Assembly: GCF_900258435.1 (NCBI RefSeq)
Contig: NZ_LT992558.1
Span: 1,974,965 to 2,038,964 of the forward strand
Source: Carnobacterium divergens
GTDB taxonomy: Bacteria; Bacillota; Bacilli; Lactobacillales; Carnobacteriaceae
DNA: 64,000 nt
Direction: 5' to 3'
The notes under the pieces are model-generated. The model saw nothing but the letters and a program-made list of their open reading frames with translations, searched no databases and was not told where the DNA came from. The position numbers and the translations under genes are program-made. Of this stretch, positions 16,729 to 25,670 are shown piece after piece. Numbering within the stretch: position 1 is the first letter of the stretch; each line of letters starts with the position of its first letter.

Positions 16729-17041
16729 TCACTTTCATTCTTGCATTTAATAATGCCTATCAATTAGCCTAACTAATTATAAACTTATTTACTTGTTTTT
16801 TCTTTAACTTTTAAAACCCGCTATCCTCTTATTATGACCTATCATACCGTGCTAAAGGATAATTTTCAATTAGTATTCATCCTTTTCTTATTATTTTGCT
16901 TCTCTTTATTCTAAAAGACTTAGATGGAAATACTTCTTTAGTCGCATAGGATAAGTAGCTAGATTTGTGCTAAAATAGAACTACATCATCTGATGAAAAA
17001 AACGGAAATTTTAATAAATACAACTAATGGAGTTGAGACAT
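16729..17041. other. divergent intergenic region
   Basis: A 313-base AT-rich gap between divergent genes. It should hold promoters for both sides: TATAAT on the minus strand (16776-16781) lacks a good -35, and TAAAAT at 16971-16976 on the plus strand is 65 bases upstream of the xpaC-like start. I see no coding sequence, repeat or strong hairpin. Confidence 0.5.
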
Positions 17042-17785
17042 ATGAAAAAATTACTCAAAAATATTTCAGATATTTTATCTTACACAATTGGCAGTATTTC
17101 TTGCCTACTAATTTTTATCCTGCTACTTTTTTTCTTTAAAGTAGGCCTATTTCTTTCCATTCTATGGACAGTCTTAATCGGAGGTGTATTTTTGTTTTTC
17201 AAACGTAAAAATAAAAACGGAACGAGCTTGCAAAAGGCAACAGATGAAAAATTACAACGCTTAACTTCTGAAAAAGAAGACTTTTATTTGCAACAAGGGC
17301 TCTCTAAAGAAGAAATAATTTTCTTTAGAGAAACAATGAATACAGCTAAAAATCAAATTGTTCTATTGGAAAAAAATTTCATTCAAGTTTCAAAATTAAA
17401 AGCAATTGAAACTCGCAATGATACGATTCAATTAACAAAATCACTTTTTAAAGAAATTGCGGAAGAACCAAGACGTTTACATGAAGTGGATCAATTTTTA
17501 TATGTTCACTTACCTTCCCTAGTTGAGTTAACAAGCAAATATATTGAAATCAACCAACATAAAGTTAAAAATAAAGCAACATTTGATGTCCTTGATAAAA
17601 GTGCGACCACAATTGACCAAATGTGTCAGTTGATTGCAACAGACTACGAACACTTTATGTCTAATGATTTAGAAGACATGGACATCGAGTTGGAACTTGC
17701 AAAACAAACCCTTGCAAGAGATAATGAAGCAACAAATGTAACAGAAAACGAAGATTCAAATGAATCCTTAAAGGAGCGACTATAA
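17042..17785 (+). CDS. xpaC: XpaC-family (5-bromo-4-chloroindolyl phosphate hydrolysis) membrane protein
   Basis: A 247-residue protein with two closely spaced membrane segments (about residues 13-55) followed by a long cytoplasmic helical domain. The pattern [20 protein letters not shown], and the [21 protein letters not shown] segment are typical of XpaC. Despite the family name a phosphatase activity is not established. ATG at 17042 has GGAG nine bases upstream. The telA-like gene starts two bases after its stop, matching the Bacillus yceG/yceH-type pairing of XpaC with TelA. Confidence 0.85.
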   Translation: MKKLLKNISDILSYTIGSISCLLIFILLLFFFKVGLFLSILWTVLIGGVFLFFKRKNKNGTSLQKATDEKLQRLTSEKEDFYLQQGLSKEEIIFFRETMNTAKNQIVLLEKNFIQVSKLKAIETRNDTIQLTKSLFKEIAEEPRRLHEVDQFLYVHLPSLVELTSKYIEINQHKVKNKATFDVLDKSATTIDQMCQLIATDYEHFMSNDLEDMDIELELAKQTLARDNEATNVTENEDSNESLKERL

Positions 17786-17786
17786 T

Positions 17787-19022
17787 ATGACTGAATTAAA
17801 TGATACTATTCAACCGCAAGAACCCACAATCAAAGAAGTAAACAATGAATTAGATGAGTTATTAGCAAATCCCTTTTCAGATGCAACGGCTGCGCCAAGC
17901 GTTCAAGTTGATCCTTTACAAGCAGTTGGTGCGGATGCACCTGCTCCACGAATGATTGATCGTTTGCCAAAAGAACGTCAAGTCCAAGCAAAAGCATTAG
18001 CTGAACAAATTGATGTTGCCAATGCCCAAGCTATTATGAGCTATGGTGCGGCTGCGCAACAAAAATTAGGTGAATTTTCTCATACAATGTTAAATCATGT
18101 CCAAAATCAGGACACTGGTGAGATTGGAGAGTCTTTAAATGACTTAATGTACCGCTTAAATGAAGCCAATCCAGATGAGTTACGAGCAGAAGATAACAAT
18201 GTTTTCAAAAAAATATTTGGTAAAGTTCGTAAATCCATTTATGAGATGACTTCTAAATATCAAAAAATCGGTGCGCAAATTGATAAGATTGCCATTAAAC
18301 TAGATCGAGAAAAAAATGGCTTATTAAATGACAACATGATGTTAGAGCAGCTCTACCAAAAAAACAAAGATTACTTTGATGCGCTAAATATCTATATCGC
18401 GGCAGGGGAAGTTAAAATGGAAGAGTTGCAACTGACGTTAATTCCAGAAGCCATAAAGCAAGCCGAGCAGTCGAATGATCAAATGGATGTTCAAGTTGTC
18501 AATGACTTAAACCAATTTTTAGATCGCCTTGAAAAACGCACTCATGACTTACGACTGGCTCGCCAAATGACCATTCAACAAGCTCCGCAAATTCGTTTGA
18601 TTCAAAATACAAACCAAGCTTTGGCTGAAAAAATTCAATCTTCCATTAACACAGCGATTCCCCTTTGGAAAAATCAGATTGCAATTGCACTAACCCTTCT
18701 TCGTCAAAAAGATGCGGTCACTGCTCAACGACAAGTTTCTGAAACAACGAATGACCTATTGAAGAAAAATTCTGCTATGTTGAAAATTTCTGCCATTGAA
18801 ACTGCTAAAGAAAATGAACGTGGCGTAATTGATATCGAAACCTTACAACAAACACAAGATGACTTAGTTGAAACCCTACAAGAAACATTAAAAATTCAAC
18901 AAGAAGGTCGTGTGAAGCGTAAAGAAGCTGAAAAAGAATTAGCTGTCATGGAAACTGATCTACGGGATAAATTACTCGCTTTAACTTCAGATGATAATCA
19001 AGCTAATCAATATTTGAAATAA
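17787..19022 (+). CDS. telA: TelA-family toxic anion resistance protein
   Basis: A 411-residue soluble, almost wholly helical protein of the TelA family, linked to tellurite and other stress resistance in some bacteria. The acidic, low-complexity N-terminus (1-60) is followed by a helical core with [36 protein letters not shown], the [20 protein letters not shown] segment and the C-terminal [20 protein letters not shown], all family landmarks. GGAG lies within the 3' end of the xpaC-like gene, two codons before its stop, so the pair is translated from one mRNA. The physiological role in this organism is unknown. Confidence 0.9.
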   Translation: MTELNDTIQPQEPTIKEVNNELDELLANPFSDATAAPSVQVDPLQAVGADAPAPRMIDRLPKERQVQAKALAEQIDVANAQAIMSYGAAAQQKLGEFSHTMLNHVQNQDTGEIGESLNDLMYRLNEANPDELRAEDNNVFKKIFGKVRKSIYEMTSKYQKIGAQIDKIAIKLDREKNGLLNDNMMLEQLYQKNKDYFDALNIYIAAGEVKMEELQLTLIPEAIKQAEQSNDQMDVQVVNDLNQFLDRLEKRTHDLRLARQMTIQQAPQIRLIQNTNQALAEKIQSSINTAIPLWKNQIAIALTLLRQKDAVTAQRQVSETTNDLLKKNSAMLKISAIETAKENERGVIDIETLQQTQDDLVETLQETLKIQQEGRVKRKEAEKELAVMETDLRDKLLALTSDDNQANQYLK

Positions 19023-19027
19023 CGTTT

Positions 19028-19070
19028 AAACAAGTAGAGAACACGTTTTTTGCTTTCTCTGCTTGTTTTT
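19028..19070 (+). terminator. terminator of xpaC-telA
   Basis: ACAAGTAGAGA pairs with TCTCTGCTTGT (one G-U) and is followed by T7. Confidence 0.7.
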
Positions 19071-19126
19071 TTGTTATTTAATTATACTTGTCATATCATC
19101 ACTTTTCAGTCCTACAAGCATATCCT

Positions 19127-19155
19127 TTGATTTGTGAACAAATTATGTCTATACT
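19127..19155 (+). promoter_or_regulatory. sigma-A promoter of glsB-like gene
   Basis: TTGATT, a 17-base spacer, and TATACT. Confidence 0.7.
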
Positions 19156-19207
19156 ATTAATGTAATCTTAAATGATTAATAGAATTAAGTGATTGGAGGA
19201 ATGTACA

Positions 19208-19459
19208 ATGTTAGGATTTATTTGGTCAATTATCGTAGGTGGTATTTTAGGAGCTATCGGTGGGATGATTCTTGGTAAAGACGTACCAGGTGGCGTGATT
19301 GGGAACATTATCGTAGGATTTTTAGGATCTTGGGTAGGCTCATCATTATTTGGTAGTTGGGGACCTTCGATTGGCGGTTTTGCAATTTTACCAGCTTTGA
19401 TTGGTGCAGTTATTTTGATTTTCATCTACTCTTTAATTGTTGGCAATCGTAATAAATAA
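19208..19459 (+). CDS. GlsB/YeaQ/YmgE family stress membrane protein
   Basis: An 83-residue, glycine-rich protein with three membrane segments and the family motif (transglycosylase-associated type) GGILGAIGGMILGKDVPGG and GNIIVGFLGSWVGSSL. Relatives are general stress proteins of unknown biochemical role; in enterococci GlsB accompanies Gls24 proteins, which are not seen here. ATG at 19208 follows GGAGG by seven bases. It is a one-gene unit with its own promoter and terminator. Confidence 0.88.
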   Translation: MLGFIWSIIVGGILGAIGGMILGKDVPGGVIGNIIVGFLGSWVGSSLFGSWGPSIGGFAILPALIGAVILIFIYSLIVGNRNK

Positions 19460-19464
19460 ATACA

Positions 19465-19495
19465 AATAAACCCTCTTGTAGGGTTTATTTTTTTT
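19465..19495 (+). terminator. terminator of glsB-like gene
   Basis: AATAAACCCT pairs with AGGGTTTATT, followed by a run of T. Confidence 0.85.
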
Positions 19496-19510
19496 ATTTA
19501 ACAAAAACAC

Positions 19511-19541
19511 TTGCTATGTAATGCATTACATCCTTTATACT
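19511..19541 (+). promoter_or_regulatory. promoter of yieK/nagB-like gene
   Basis: TTGCTA and TATACT are separated by 19 bases, longer than ideal, with a perfect palindrome filling the spacer. Such long spacers are often seen at regulated promoters. Confidence 0.55.
19516..19531. promoter_or_regulatory. 16-bp perfect palindrome, candidate operator
   Basis: ATGTAATGCATTACAT is a perfect palindrome placed exactly between the -35 and -10 of the sugar-phosphate enzyme gene. This is a textbook repressor or MerR-like activator position. I do not recognise the cognate regulator, and none is encoded next door. Confidence 0.65.
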
Positions 19542-19584
19542 GATTATGAAAGCGATCACAAAAATCATCATTGGAGGAATACTT

Positions 19585-20292
19585 ATGCAATTCATTATTG
19601 AAGATTCGTATGAACAAATGAGTGAAACAGCTACTCACTTATTATTCGGAAAAATGGTAAATGACCGTCGTGTCAATCTTTCAATCACAGCTGGAAATAG
19701 TCCTAAAAAAATTTATGAAATCTTAGCTCCCCTCGTTAAAAATAAAAACTACCTCTCTAATGTACATTATTATAGTTTTGATGAAGTTCCATTAAAAAAT
19801 GAACCGGTTGGTATGACGGAAGGATTATTAAGAGAGCAATTTTTTACACCTGCTGGAATTCCAGAATCAAATACCCACTTTGTCTCTCCTGACAACTATC
19901 AAAGCTATGACGAGGAGATAGAAGCGGTTGGTGGATTAGATGCCATGTTGATTGGCATTGGCACTGACGGTCATTTTTGTGGCAATATGCCTGGTTCTAC
20001 AAAATTTGAAAACTTCACCTACCAAGTAACCGTATCACCAGAATATCCATGGTACACCAGTTTGGTCAATGACTTAGGCGAAAAAGCTCCTACCTCATTT
20101 GTCACGATGGGTCCAGCAAGTATTATGCGCGTGAAGCATCTTATTTTAATTGCAAATGGCAAACACAAGGCCGCGATAATCAAAAAAGCGTTAGAAGGTC
20201 CTGTAGACCCTGCCATTCCATCATCAATTTTAAAATTGCACCCAAATCTCACCGTTATTTTAGATCAGGATGCCGCTAGTCTTTTACGCTAA
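19585..20292 (+). CDS. glucosamine-6-phosphate deaminase-like protein (YieK group)
   Basis: A 235-residue protein of the NagB/6-phosphogluconolactonase superfamily. ITAGNSPKKIYEIL is the phosphate-binding loop, YYSFDEVPL holds the acidic pair, and GIGTDGHFCGNMPGS replaces the GIGxDGHIAFNEP of true NagB, as in the E. coli YieK group. It likely isomerises or deaminates a sugar phosphate in the cytosol; the exact substrate is unknown. ATG at 19585 has GGAGG seven bases upstream; the open frame further up includes the promoter. Single-gene unit with an operator-like palindrome and a strong terminator. Confidence 0.82.
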   Translation: MQFIIEDSYEQMSETATHLLFGKMVNDRRVNLSITAGNSPKKIYEILAPLVKNKNYLSNVHYYSFDEVPLKNEPVGMTEGLLREQFFTPAGIPESNTHFVSPDNYQSYDEEIEAVGGLDAMLIGIGTDGHFCGNMPGSTKFENFTYQVTVSPEYPWYTSLVNDLGEKAPTSFVTMGPASIMRVKHLILIANGKHKAAIIKKALEGPVDPAIPSSILKLHPNLTVILDQDAASLLR

Positions 20293-20338
20293 ATCAAAAA
20301 AACAAGCTCTTCTATTCGAATGAGCTTGTTTTTTTGAT
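20293..20338. terminator. bidirectional terminator
   Basis: A 17-bp perfect stem (ATCAAAAAAACAAGCTC with its complement) with a 12-base loop lies between the convergent NagB-like and alpha/beta hydrolase genes. Confidence 0.9.
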
Positions 20339-20340
20339 GC

Positions 20341-21267
20341 TTATTTGATGTATGTTGAAATAAAATCATGAACTTCTTTTTCATAGCCTTTTTTATCTTT
20401 CACATAAGCTTCTGCGTGTCCTGCACCTTTAACAATGTAAAGCTCTTTTGGTGCTGTGGTGGCTTCATAATTTTTGTAAACCATCTCCGTAGGAACAAAC
20501 AAATCTTTATCTCCGTGAATAAAAAGCATTGGCGTTTTATTCTTTTTCAGTTGATCTACTGCACTTGCTTCTCCAAAAGAATAGCCCGCTTTAAATTTGG
20601 TTACAACGCTTGTTACAGGGATCAACGGGAAGCTTGGTAAACGATACATATCTTTCAATTGGTACGCTAATTCATCTGTCACTGAGCTGTAGCCACAATC
20701 CTCCACAATGACTTTTACATTAGAGGGCAATTCTTCCCCACTTGTCATCATTACCGTCGCGCCACCCATACTCACTCCAAAAAGAGCCAACTCCGTATCT
20801 TTTCCTGTTTGATCAATCATTAAATCAATCCATTTTAAATAATCTTTTCGTTCATGCCAACCAAAACCGATATAAGACCCTTCACTTTTTCCGTGTCCTC
20901 TAGCATCTGGCGCTAAAATATTATAGCCCCAATCATGAAAAAGTTTTGCATAAGGACTCATTTGTTCATAATTCCCACTATACCCATGGGCTAAAATAAC
21001 TGTTTTTTTAGAAGGCGTTGCTGCGGGGATATAAATCGCCTTTAGCTTCAATCCATCGTCTGATAGGATTGAGCGTTCTTCTCTTGGTGCTGTTTGGTAC
21101 CACTCTTTTTGTATTTTCCAAGGATCGTTCTTTTTATCCGATTCTGCTGCTAAAAAATCTTTGTCATTGATTGCAATCGCAACATTATAAAAATACATTC
21201 CTGCTCCAAAAAGCGCAATCCCAATAATTACAACTAGACTTCCAAGTATGATGATCATCTTTTTCAT
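20341..21267 (-). CDS. membrane-anchored alpha/beta hydrolase
   Basis: A 308-residue serine hydrolase. An N-terminal membrane segment (about 4-27, MIIILGSLVVIIGIALFGAG) without a clear cleavage site suggests anchoring, with the enzyme outside the cell. The core has ILAHGYSGN (oxyanion loop), the nucleophile elbow GVSMGGAT with Ser, Asp in HGDKDLFVP, and the catalytic His in GAGHAEAY. It resembles the YqkD-like or prolyl-oligopeptidase-related esterases. Substrate unknown. GAGGT precedes the ATG. Confidence 0.85.
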   Translation of the reverse strand: MKKMIIILGSLVVIIGIALFGAGMYFYNVAIAINDKDFLAAESDKKNDPWKIQKEWYQTAPREERSILSDDGLKLKAIYIPAATPSKKTVILAHGYSGNYEQMSPYAKLFHDWGYNILAPDARGHGKSEGSYIGFGWHERKDYLKWIDLMIDQTGKDTELALFGVSMGGATVMMTSGEELPSNVKVIVEDCGYSSVTDELAYQLKDMYRLPSFPLIPVTSVVTKFKAGYSFGEASAVDQLKKNKTPMLFIHGDKDLFVPTEMVYKNYEATTAPKELYIVKGAGHAEAYVKDKKGYEKEVHDFISTYIK

Positions 21268-21339
21268 TCTCTACCTCTTTTCTTATCTTATTCATTTTAT
21301 TAAATTTTTCCAAGAGAAGCAAGTCATTTTTACTAAAGA

Positions 21340-21372
21340 AAAAAAGCCCAACTTTTATCGTTGAGCCTTTTT
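21340..21372 (-). terminator. terminator of alsS-alsD
   Basis: On the minus strand GCTCAAC pairs with GTTGGGC (one G-U) and is followed by a T-run. The stem starts right after the alsD stop codon. Confidence 0.75.
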
Positions 21373-21373
21373 T

Positions 21374-22090
21374 CTATCCTTCTGATTCTTGAATTTCTTC
21401 ATGCAAGTTGGTTTCATCAAATGCTGTTTTTAAAAAGGTTTCATCATGAATTTGAAAGTGTTGTTCTAGTGTTTCAAGCGTTTGAATCTCTAAAACTCCT
21501 TTTTCAAGGTTAAAATCTAAAATATGTCCACCAAATTGTCTGTCTTTGTCAATAAAGTGTAAATGAAAACCTGCTACTGTAGCTCCTTGAAATAAATCAG
21601 GGGCAAAGAAACCAACAATGGTTCCTTCGACATCTGTTTTAGTATACTCTGGTTGCATACGAGAAGCATTAATAAAACGCTGATACGGTTTTTCTTGTTT
21701 TGGAATAATACGCACGTGCATTTTTTTAAAATGTCCTTTGATTTTAATCGCAGAAAACGTATTTAAACTGCTCATTTTTTCTCTTAGGAACGTTTTCACT
21801 TCTTCGCTTGTCATTTCATTTTCAAGCAGTTCATATTTTTCTCCTTCAAAGTAGGTTACAGCAGCATATGGGACTAGTTCTTCACCTGAAAGTTTCACAA
21901 TGGTTCCATCTGATTGAGCTTGAAATGCTTCTCCATCCAAGACAATTAATTCACCATCTAAAACGTCTAACGTCCCAATCCCCATATTTCCATGACTTAA
22001 TAATTCCTTAATTGAAAAGGTGCCATCATATAATCCTGCCATTAATGTTCCTAATGTTCCATGTTGAAATAATATTTTTTTTGAATTCAC
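21374..22090 (-). CDS. alsD: alpha-acetolactate decarboxylase
   Basis: The 238-residue cytosolic enzyme converts acetolactate to acetoin, draining pyruvate to a neutral product. The zinc-binding pattern HLHFIDKDRQFGGHIL near the C-terminus, the N-terminal FQHGTLGTLMAGLYDG and the central ALKIKGHFK-type segment (seen as AIKIKGHFKKMHVR) identify it. It follows alsS by 32 bases on the same strand, as in Bacillus alsSD. Length is normal for the family. Confidence 0.95.
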   Translation of the reverse strand: MNSKKILFQHGTLGTLMAGLYDGTFSIKELLSHGNMGIGTLDVLDGELIVLDGEAFQAQSDGTIVKLSGEELVPYAAVTYFEGEKYELLENEMTSEEVKTFLREKMSSLNTFSAIKIKGHFKKMHVRIIPKQEKPYQRFINASRMQPEYTKTDVEGTIVGFFAPDLFQGATVAGFHLHFIDKDRQFGGHILDFNLEKGVLEIQTLETLEQHFQIHDETFLKTAFDETNLHEEIQESEG

Positions 22091-22122
22091 AACGTCTTAC
22101 TTCCTTTCAAACTTTAGCACTT

Positions 22123-23787
22123 TTAATAGAATTGATCTGGTAAAATCGTTTTTCCAAGTTCTTTATTGTCTTGGTAATCAATCGGAATGTCTACAATAAC
22201 TGGGCCTTTTGTATCGAAAGCTGCTTTTAAAACACTTTGAAGTTGAGCGGGTTCGTCAACGCGCATACCTACTGCCCCAAAGGCTTCTGCATATTTCACA
22301 AAATCAACGGGTCCAAAATCAACACCAGAAGCACGACCATATTTCATTTCTTCTTGAAATTCTACCATATTGTAACGTCCATCATTCCAAATTAAATGCA
22401 CAATATTTAAGTTTCGGCGAACGGCTGTTTCAAGCTCTTGGGCTGAAAAAAGAAATCCTCCATCACCAGATACTGACACAATCTGTGTGTTTGGTCGAAC
22501 CAATGCCGCTGAAATAGCCCATGGCAATGCAACCCCTAAAGTTTGCATGCCATTGCTAAATAATAAGTGACGCGGTTGATAGCTTCTAAAATGACGTGCC
22601 ATCCAGATGTAGTGACTGCCGATATCTACGGTGACTGTCATTTCATCTGTAACAAGCTTTTGAAGTTCTGAAATAACAGCTAAAGGATGCGTGTAGCCTG
22701 AATCGTTATTTTCTGGTGGAACATCACGTTCGGCTAATTTTTCTTGTAACGTTGCTAAATATTTTTTTGAATCACTTGCTAATTGATACCCTTTTAAATA
22801 AGGCAATAAAAAGTCTAATGTTTGCGCAATATCTCCAATCAATTCTTTTTCAGGTTGGAAATACTGATCAATTTCAGCAGGTGTGTCATCAATGACAATA
22901 ATTTTAGCGTCCGACTCAGCATTCCAATTTCGTGCTTCATATTCTATTGGATCATAGCCTATCGTAATCACTAAATCACTGCGTTTTAATAACATATCTC
23001 CTGGTTGATTTCTAAACAATCCCACTCGTCCAAAAAAGTTCTTTTCAAGATCGTGAGAAATAATTCCTGCTCCTTGAAAAGTTTCTACTACTGGAATTTC
23101 AGATACTGCAATAATGTTCCGGATGGCTTGAGTAACTTCCGAACTTGACGCGCGCATACCTAGTAATAAAACTGGTAGTTTAGCTTCTTTAATTCGTTGA
23201 GAAAGCAACGTGATTTCTACTGGACTTGCAGGTCCTAATTTAGGCGCTTGTAAGGGCATAATAGTAGCGTTTTTTATTGGTGAGTCAATGACGTCTTGAG
23301 GGATACTTACAAAACTTGCGCCTTGTTTTGAACTTCTAGCTGCACGATACGCATTTGACATCACCTCAGAAATATTTTCTGGTTCTTGGATTTCAGCACT
23401 GTATTTTGTAATTGGCTCAAACAACGCAGCATTATCCATACTTTGATGTGTCAGTTTTAGCAAATCAGCTCGTTTCACTTGTCCTCCAATTGCAAGAACT
23501 GGATCTCCTTCAGCAGTTGCAGTGACTAATCCAGTTGCCAAATTACTTGCTCCTGGTCCACTGGTTGCAATTACAACGCCAGGTTTGCCTGTTAATCGTC
23601 CAATTCCAGCAGCCATAAATGCAGCATTTTGTTCATGACGAGCGACAATTAATTCAGGTCCTCTATCTAATAAACTGTCAAAAACACGGTCAATTTTTGC
23701 TCCTGGAATTCCAAAAACATACTCGACTTCGTGATTAATTAAACTATCGACAACAGCGTCTCCACCATATTTTATTTTTTCTGACAT
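22123..23787 (-). CDS. alsS: catabolic acetolactate synthase
   Basis: A 554-residue thiamine-diphosphate enzyme that joins two pyruvates into acetolactate. [18 protein letters not shown] (N-terminal pyrophosphate domain), the catalytic Glu in [23 protein letters not shown], and the TPP motif [16 protein letters not shown] to NDG are present. The absence of a neighbouring small subunit and the partnership with alsD show the catabolic, FAD-independent type. ATG at 23787 is preceded by GGAGG; an upstream in-frame GTG overlaps that site. A candidate cre lies about 170 bases upstream. Confidence 0.95.
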   Translation of the reverse strand: MSEKIKYGGDAVVDSLINHEVEYVFGIPGAKIDRVFDSLLDRGPELIVARHEQNAAFMAAGIGRLTGKPGVVIATSGPGASNLATGLVTATAEGDPVLAIGGQVKRADLLKLTHQSMDNAALFEPITKYSAEIQEPENISEVMSNAYRAARSSKQGASFVSIPQDVIDSPIKNATIMPLQAPKLGPASPVEITLLSQRIKEAKLPVLLLGMRASSSEVTQAIRNIIAVSEIPVVETFQGAGIISHDLEKNFFGRVGLFRNQPGDMLLKRSDLVITIGYDPIEYEARNWNAESDAKIIVIDDTPAEIDQYFQPEKELIGDIAQTLDFLLPYLKGYQLASDSKKYLATLQEKLAERDVPPENNDSGYTHPLAVISELQKLVTDEMTVTVDIGSHYIWMARHFRSYQPRHLLFSNGMQTLGVALPWAISAALVRPNTQIVSVSGDGGFLFSAQELETAVRRNLNIVHLIWNDGRYNMVEFQEEMKYGRASGVDFGPVDFVKYAEAFGAVGMRVDEPAQLQSVLKAAFDTKGPVIVDIPIDYQDNKELGKTILPDQFY

Positions 23788-24077
23788 ATTTAATTCCTCC
23801 ACCTATCTCATTTAACTTTATCTATTCACATTATATAATGATAGCATAAGAAATAAATTTTACAACTAATTGAAACAGTCTTTCTTTCACTTATAAAATA
23901 ACAAAACAAAAATATAAAAGCTAGAAAAAACAAGAATCAATATCTATCAACACTTAAAACGGTTACAACCATTGGTGGCTATTTCTTTGCTTGATTGACT
24001 CCTTTTATAAAGATAATAAAAAAACACAATCTTGTATTTCTATAACCTCCATCTATTTTACTTCATTTTGTCGAATA
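23788..24077. other. upstream region of alsS
   Basis: About 290 non-coding bases. On the minus strand TATAAT (23832-23837) could be the alsS -10, but no good -35 is found at 17 bases, which would fit an activator-dependent promoter. One cre-like site is listed separately. No gene or repeat is seen. Confidence 0.45.
23954..23967 (-). promoter_or_regulatory. candidate CcpA (cre) site upstream of alsS
   Basis: On the minus strand TGTAACCGTTTTAA fits the cre consensus TGWAANCGNTNWCA with one mismatch (A for C at position 13). alsS is CcpA-linked in some Bacilli, so the site is plausible but weak. Confidence 0.35.
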
Positions 24078-24114
24078 AAAAAGAAGTGTCCCTTATAAAG
24101 GAATCACTTCTTTT
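24078..24114 (-). terminator. terminator of cold-shock gene
   Basis: On the minus strand AAAAGAAGTG pairs with CACTTCTTTT around an inner TCC/GGA hairpin, followed by T's. Confidence 0.75.
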
Positions 24115-24129
24115 GATTGAATTCAAAAA

Positions 24130-24330
24130 TTATAGTTTTACAACGTTAGCTGCTTGTGCGCCACGATTTCCTTCAACGATTTCGAATTCTACTGGTTGGC
24201 CTTCTTCAAGTGATTTAAAACCGTCACCTGTGATTGCGCTAAAATGTACGAATACATCTTCTCCGCCTTCTACTTCGATAAAGCCAAAACCTTTTTCACT
24301 GTTAAACCATTTTACTGTACCTTTTTCCAT
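24130..24330 (-). CDS. cspA: cold-shock protein (CspA family)
   Basis: A 66-residue single-domain RNA chaperone. The RNP1 motif KGFGFIEV and RNP2 VFVHFSAI are intact, with the usual [18 protein letters not shown] start and QAANVVKL end. ATG at 24330 follows GGAGG by ten bases. The predicted promoter is about 150 bases upstream, giving the long 5' leader typical of cold-regulated csp mRNAs. It is monocistronic. Confidence 0.95.
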   Translation of the reverse strand: MEKGTVKWFNSEKGFGFIEVEGGEDVFVHFSAITGDGFKSLEEGQPVEFEIVEGNRGAQAANVVKL

Positions 24331-24486
24331 CTGTCCGTGACCTCCATTTATCTCTTTTTGCAATAGATTTCTTTGATAAAAAGTCCAAGTTTAGCTGTTT
24401 CTAGTTACTAAAAAGAAACAAGCCATTCAAGACCTCTTGAATTCAAACTCTTTTCGCCATTATAAAAGTAAACCCATCACAAATTC

Positions 24487-24515
24487 ATTATAGCTCAATA
24501 TTTTTTCTTATGCAA
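24487..24515 (-). promoter_or_regulatory. sigma-A promoter of cold-shock gene
   Basis: On the minus strand TTGCAT, 17 bases, TATAAT. The distance to the start codon implies a leader of about 150 bases. Confidence 0.7.
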
Positions 24516-24555
24516 GGGTTTTACACGCTGGTTTAATAACCTTTTTAATATATTT

Positions 24556-25548
24556 TCAGTTCTTTTTTAAAACGTTTTGAGCCTCTTTGATAAATTCTTG
24601 ATACGCATCGTTTTCATTTAAAATCATTAATTGGCTATTACTAAAATCACCTTTTTGTGCATCTGATAACGATAATGTGATTTTTTGTAAATAAGTAGCA
24701 TTTCCAATTAATTCCATCCAATAATTGTCTTCATTGTCTTGATGAACAATCGTTTGAACCATTCCACCTGGATTGAAAACTTGAATTTTTTGATCAAATG
24801 ACCCCTCTTTTAGTAAAACATACATCAGACTGCTAGCAGACATCGCTGTTCCACAAGCATTTGTAAAACCAACGCCACGCTCATAAGTTTTCACAAAAAT
24901 TTGATCTTTTCCTAATACTTCAACAAAACTAACATTTACGCCATCAATAAAATAAGGGTTTTCTCCATTAACGAATCGGGCTATTTCTTCAAGTAAAGGA
25001 CTCTCCATTGTTTCATGGTCAACAAAACTAATTAAATGTGGATTTGGAACCGCCACTGCTGAAAATAACAGCTTTGAATCTAGCTCTTTAAATGGCTGAT
25101 TGATTAACGTTTCTCCTTTGCCAATTAAAGGCAGTGTCGAAGTTTGAAAAGATACAGGTGAAATTTCTACTTGATAAGTTGCAACATCATGCCCAATTTC
25201 AGTGGTTTTTTGAACTAATAAATTGGCATGCATCGTTTCTACATGAAAGTAATCTAATTGCTCTTTTTCTGCAAGGTAACGGGCCACCGTTCTTAACCCA
25301 TTGCCACACATACTCGCTTCACTACCGTCACTATTGATTACACGCATTTTAGCAACTGCTTCAGGCTGTGAGCTTTTAGTGATGAATAGAATTCCATCTG
25401 CTCCATTCAATAAACCTGTTTCACGATTCGTTAAGGTTGTTGTTACTTTTACTAGTTCTGCTTCTGTTAAAGGTCTTTCTAAAATTGTTTCATCAAGAAT
25501 GAAAAAACTATTTTCTGAACCGTGAACTTTTATCAGGTCAAGTTCCAT
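24556..25548 (-). CDS. dapF: diaminopimelate epimerase
   Basis: This 330-residue enzyme interconverts LL- and meso-diaminopimelate, the last step supplying the peptidoglycan cross-linking residue and lysine precursor. Both catalytic cysteines are visible: Cys81 in MCGNGLRTVAR and Cys232 in NACGTAMSAS. The protein is about 50 residues longer than many DapF enzymes, with a C-terminal extension after about residue 285. ATG at 25548 follows GAGGAG by eight bases. It stands alone on the minus strand after the ileS terminator. Its presence agrees with the DAP-type MurE encoded in this window. Confidence 0.93.
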   Translation of the reverse strand: MELDLIKVHGSENSFFILDETILERPLTEAELVKVTTTLTNRETGLLNGADGILFITKSSQPEAVAKMRVINSDGSEASMCGNGLRTVARYLAEKEQLDYFHVETMHANLLVQKTTEIGHDVATYQVEISPVSFQTSTLPLIGKGETLINQPFKELDSKLLFSAVAVPNPHLISFVDHETMESPLLEEIARFVNGENPYFIDGVNVSFVEVLGKDQIFVKTYERGVGFTNACGTAMSASSLMYVLLKEGSFDQKIQVFNPGGMVQTIVHQDNEDNYWMELIGNATYLQKITLSLSDAQKGDFSNSQLMILNENDAYQEFIKEAQNVLKKN

Positions 25549-25626
25549 CAAAACCACTCCTCTATGTCCATTTTAATAACATTATCTTATCATAAAAACG
25601 ATTAGTTGACTATTTACTTCATTGAG

Positions 25627-25662
25627 TAAAAAAACCGAATCTTAATTTCTAAGATTCGGTTT
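25627..25662 (-). terminator. terminator of ileS
   Basis: On the minus strand AAACCGAATCTTA pairs with TAAGATTCGGTTT (perfect 13-bp stem, five-base loop) followed by T7. Confidence 0.9.
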
Positions 25663-25670
25663 AATTGACT

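Noticed and set aside
19168-19425. Minus-strand frame opposite the GlsB-like gene
   Set aside because: Proline- and isoleucine-rich mirror of a Gly-rich membrane protein; no start site or promoter.
24032-24340. Plus-strand frame opposite the cold-shock gene
   Set aside because: Antisense to a clear csp gene and crossing its terminator.
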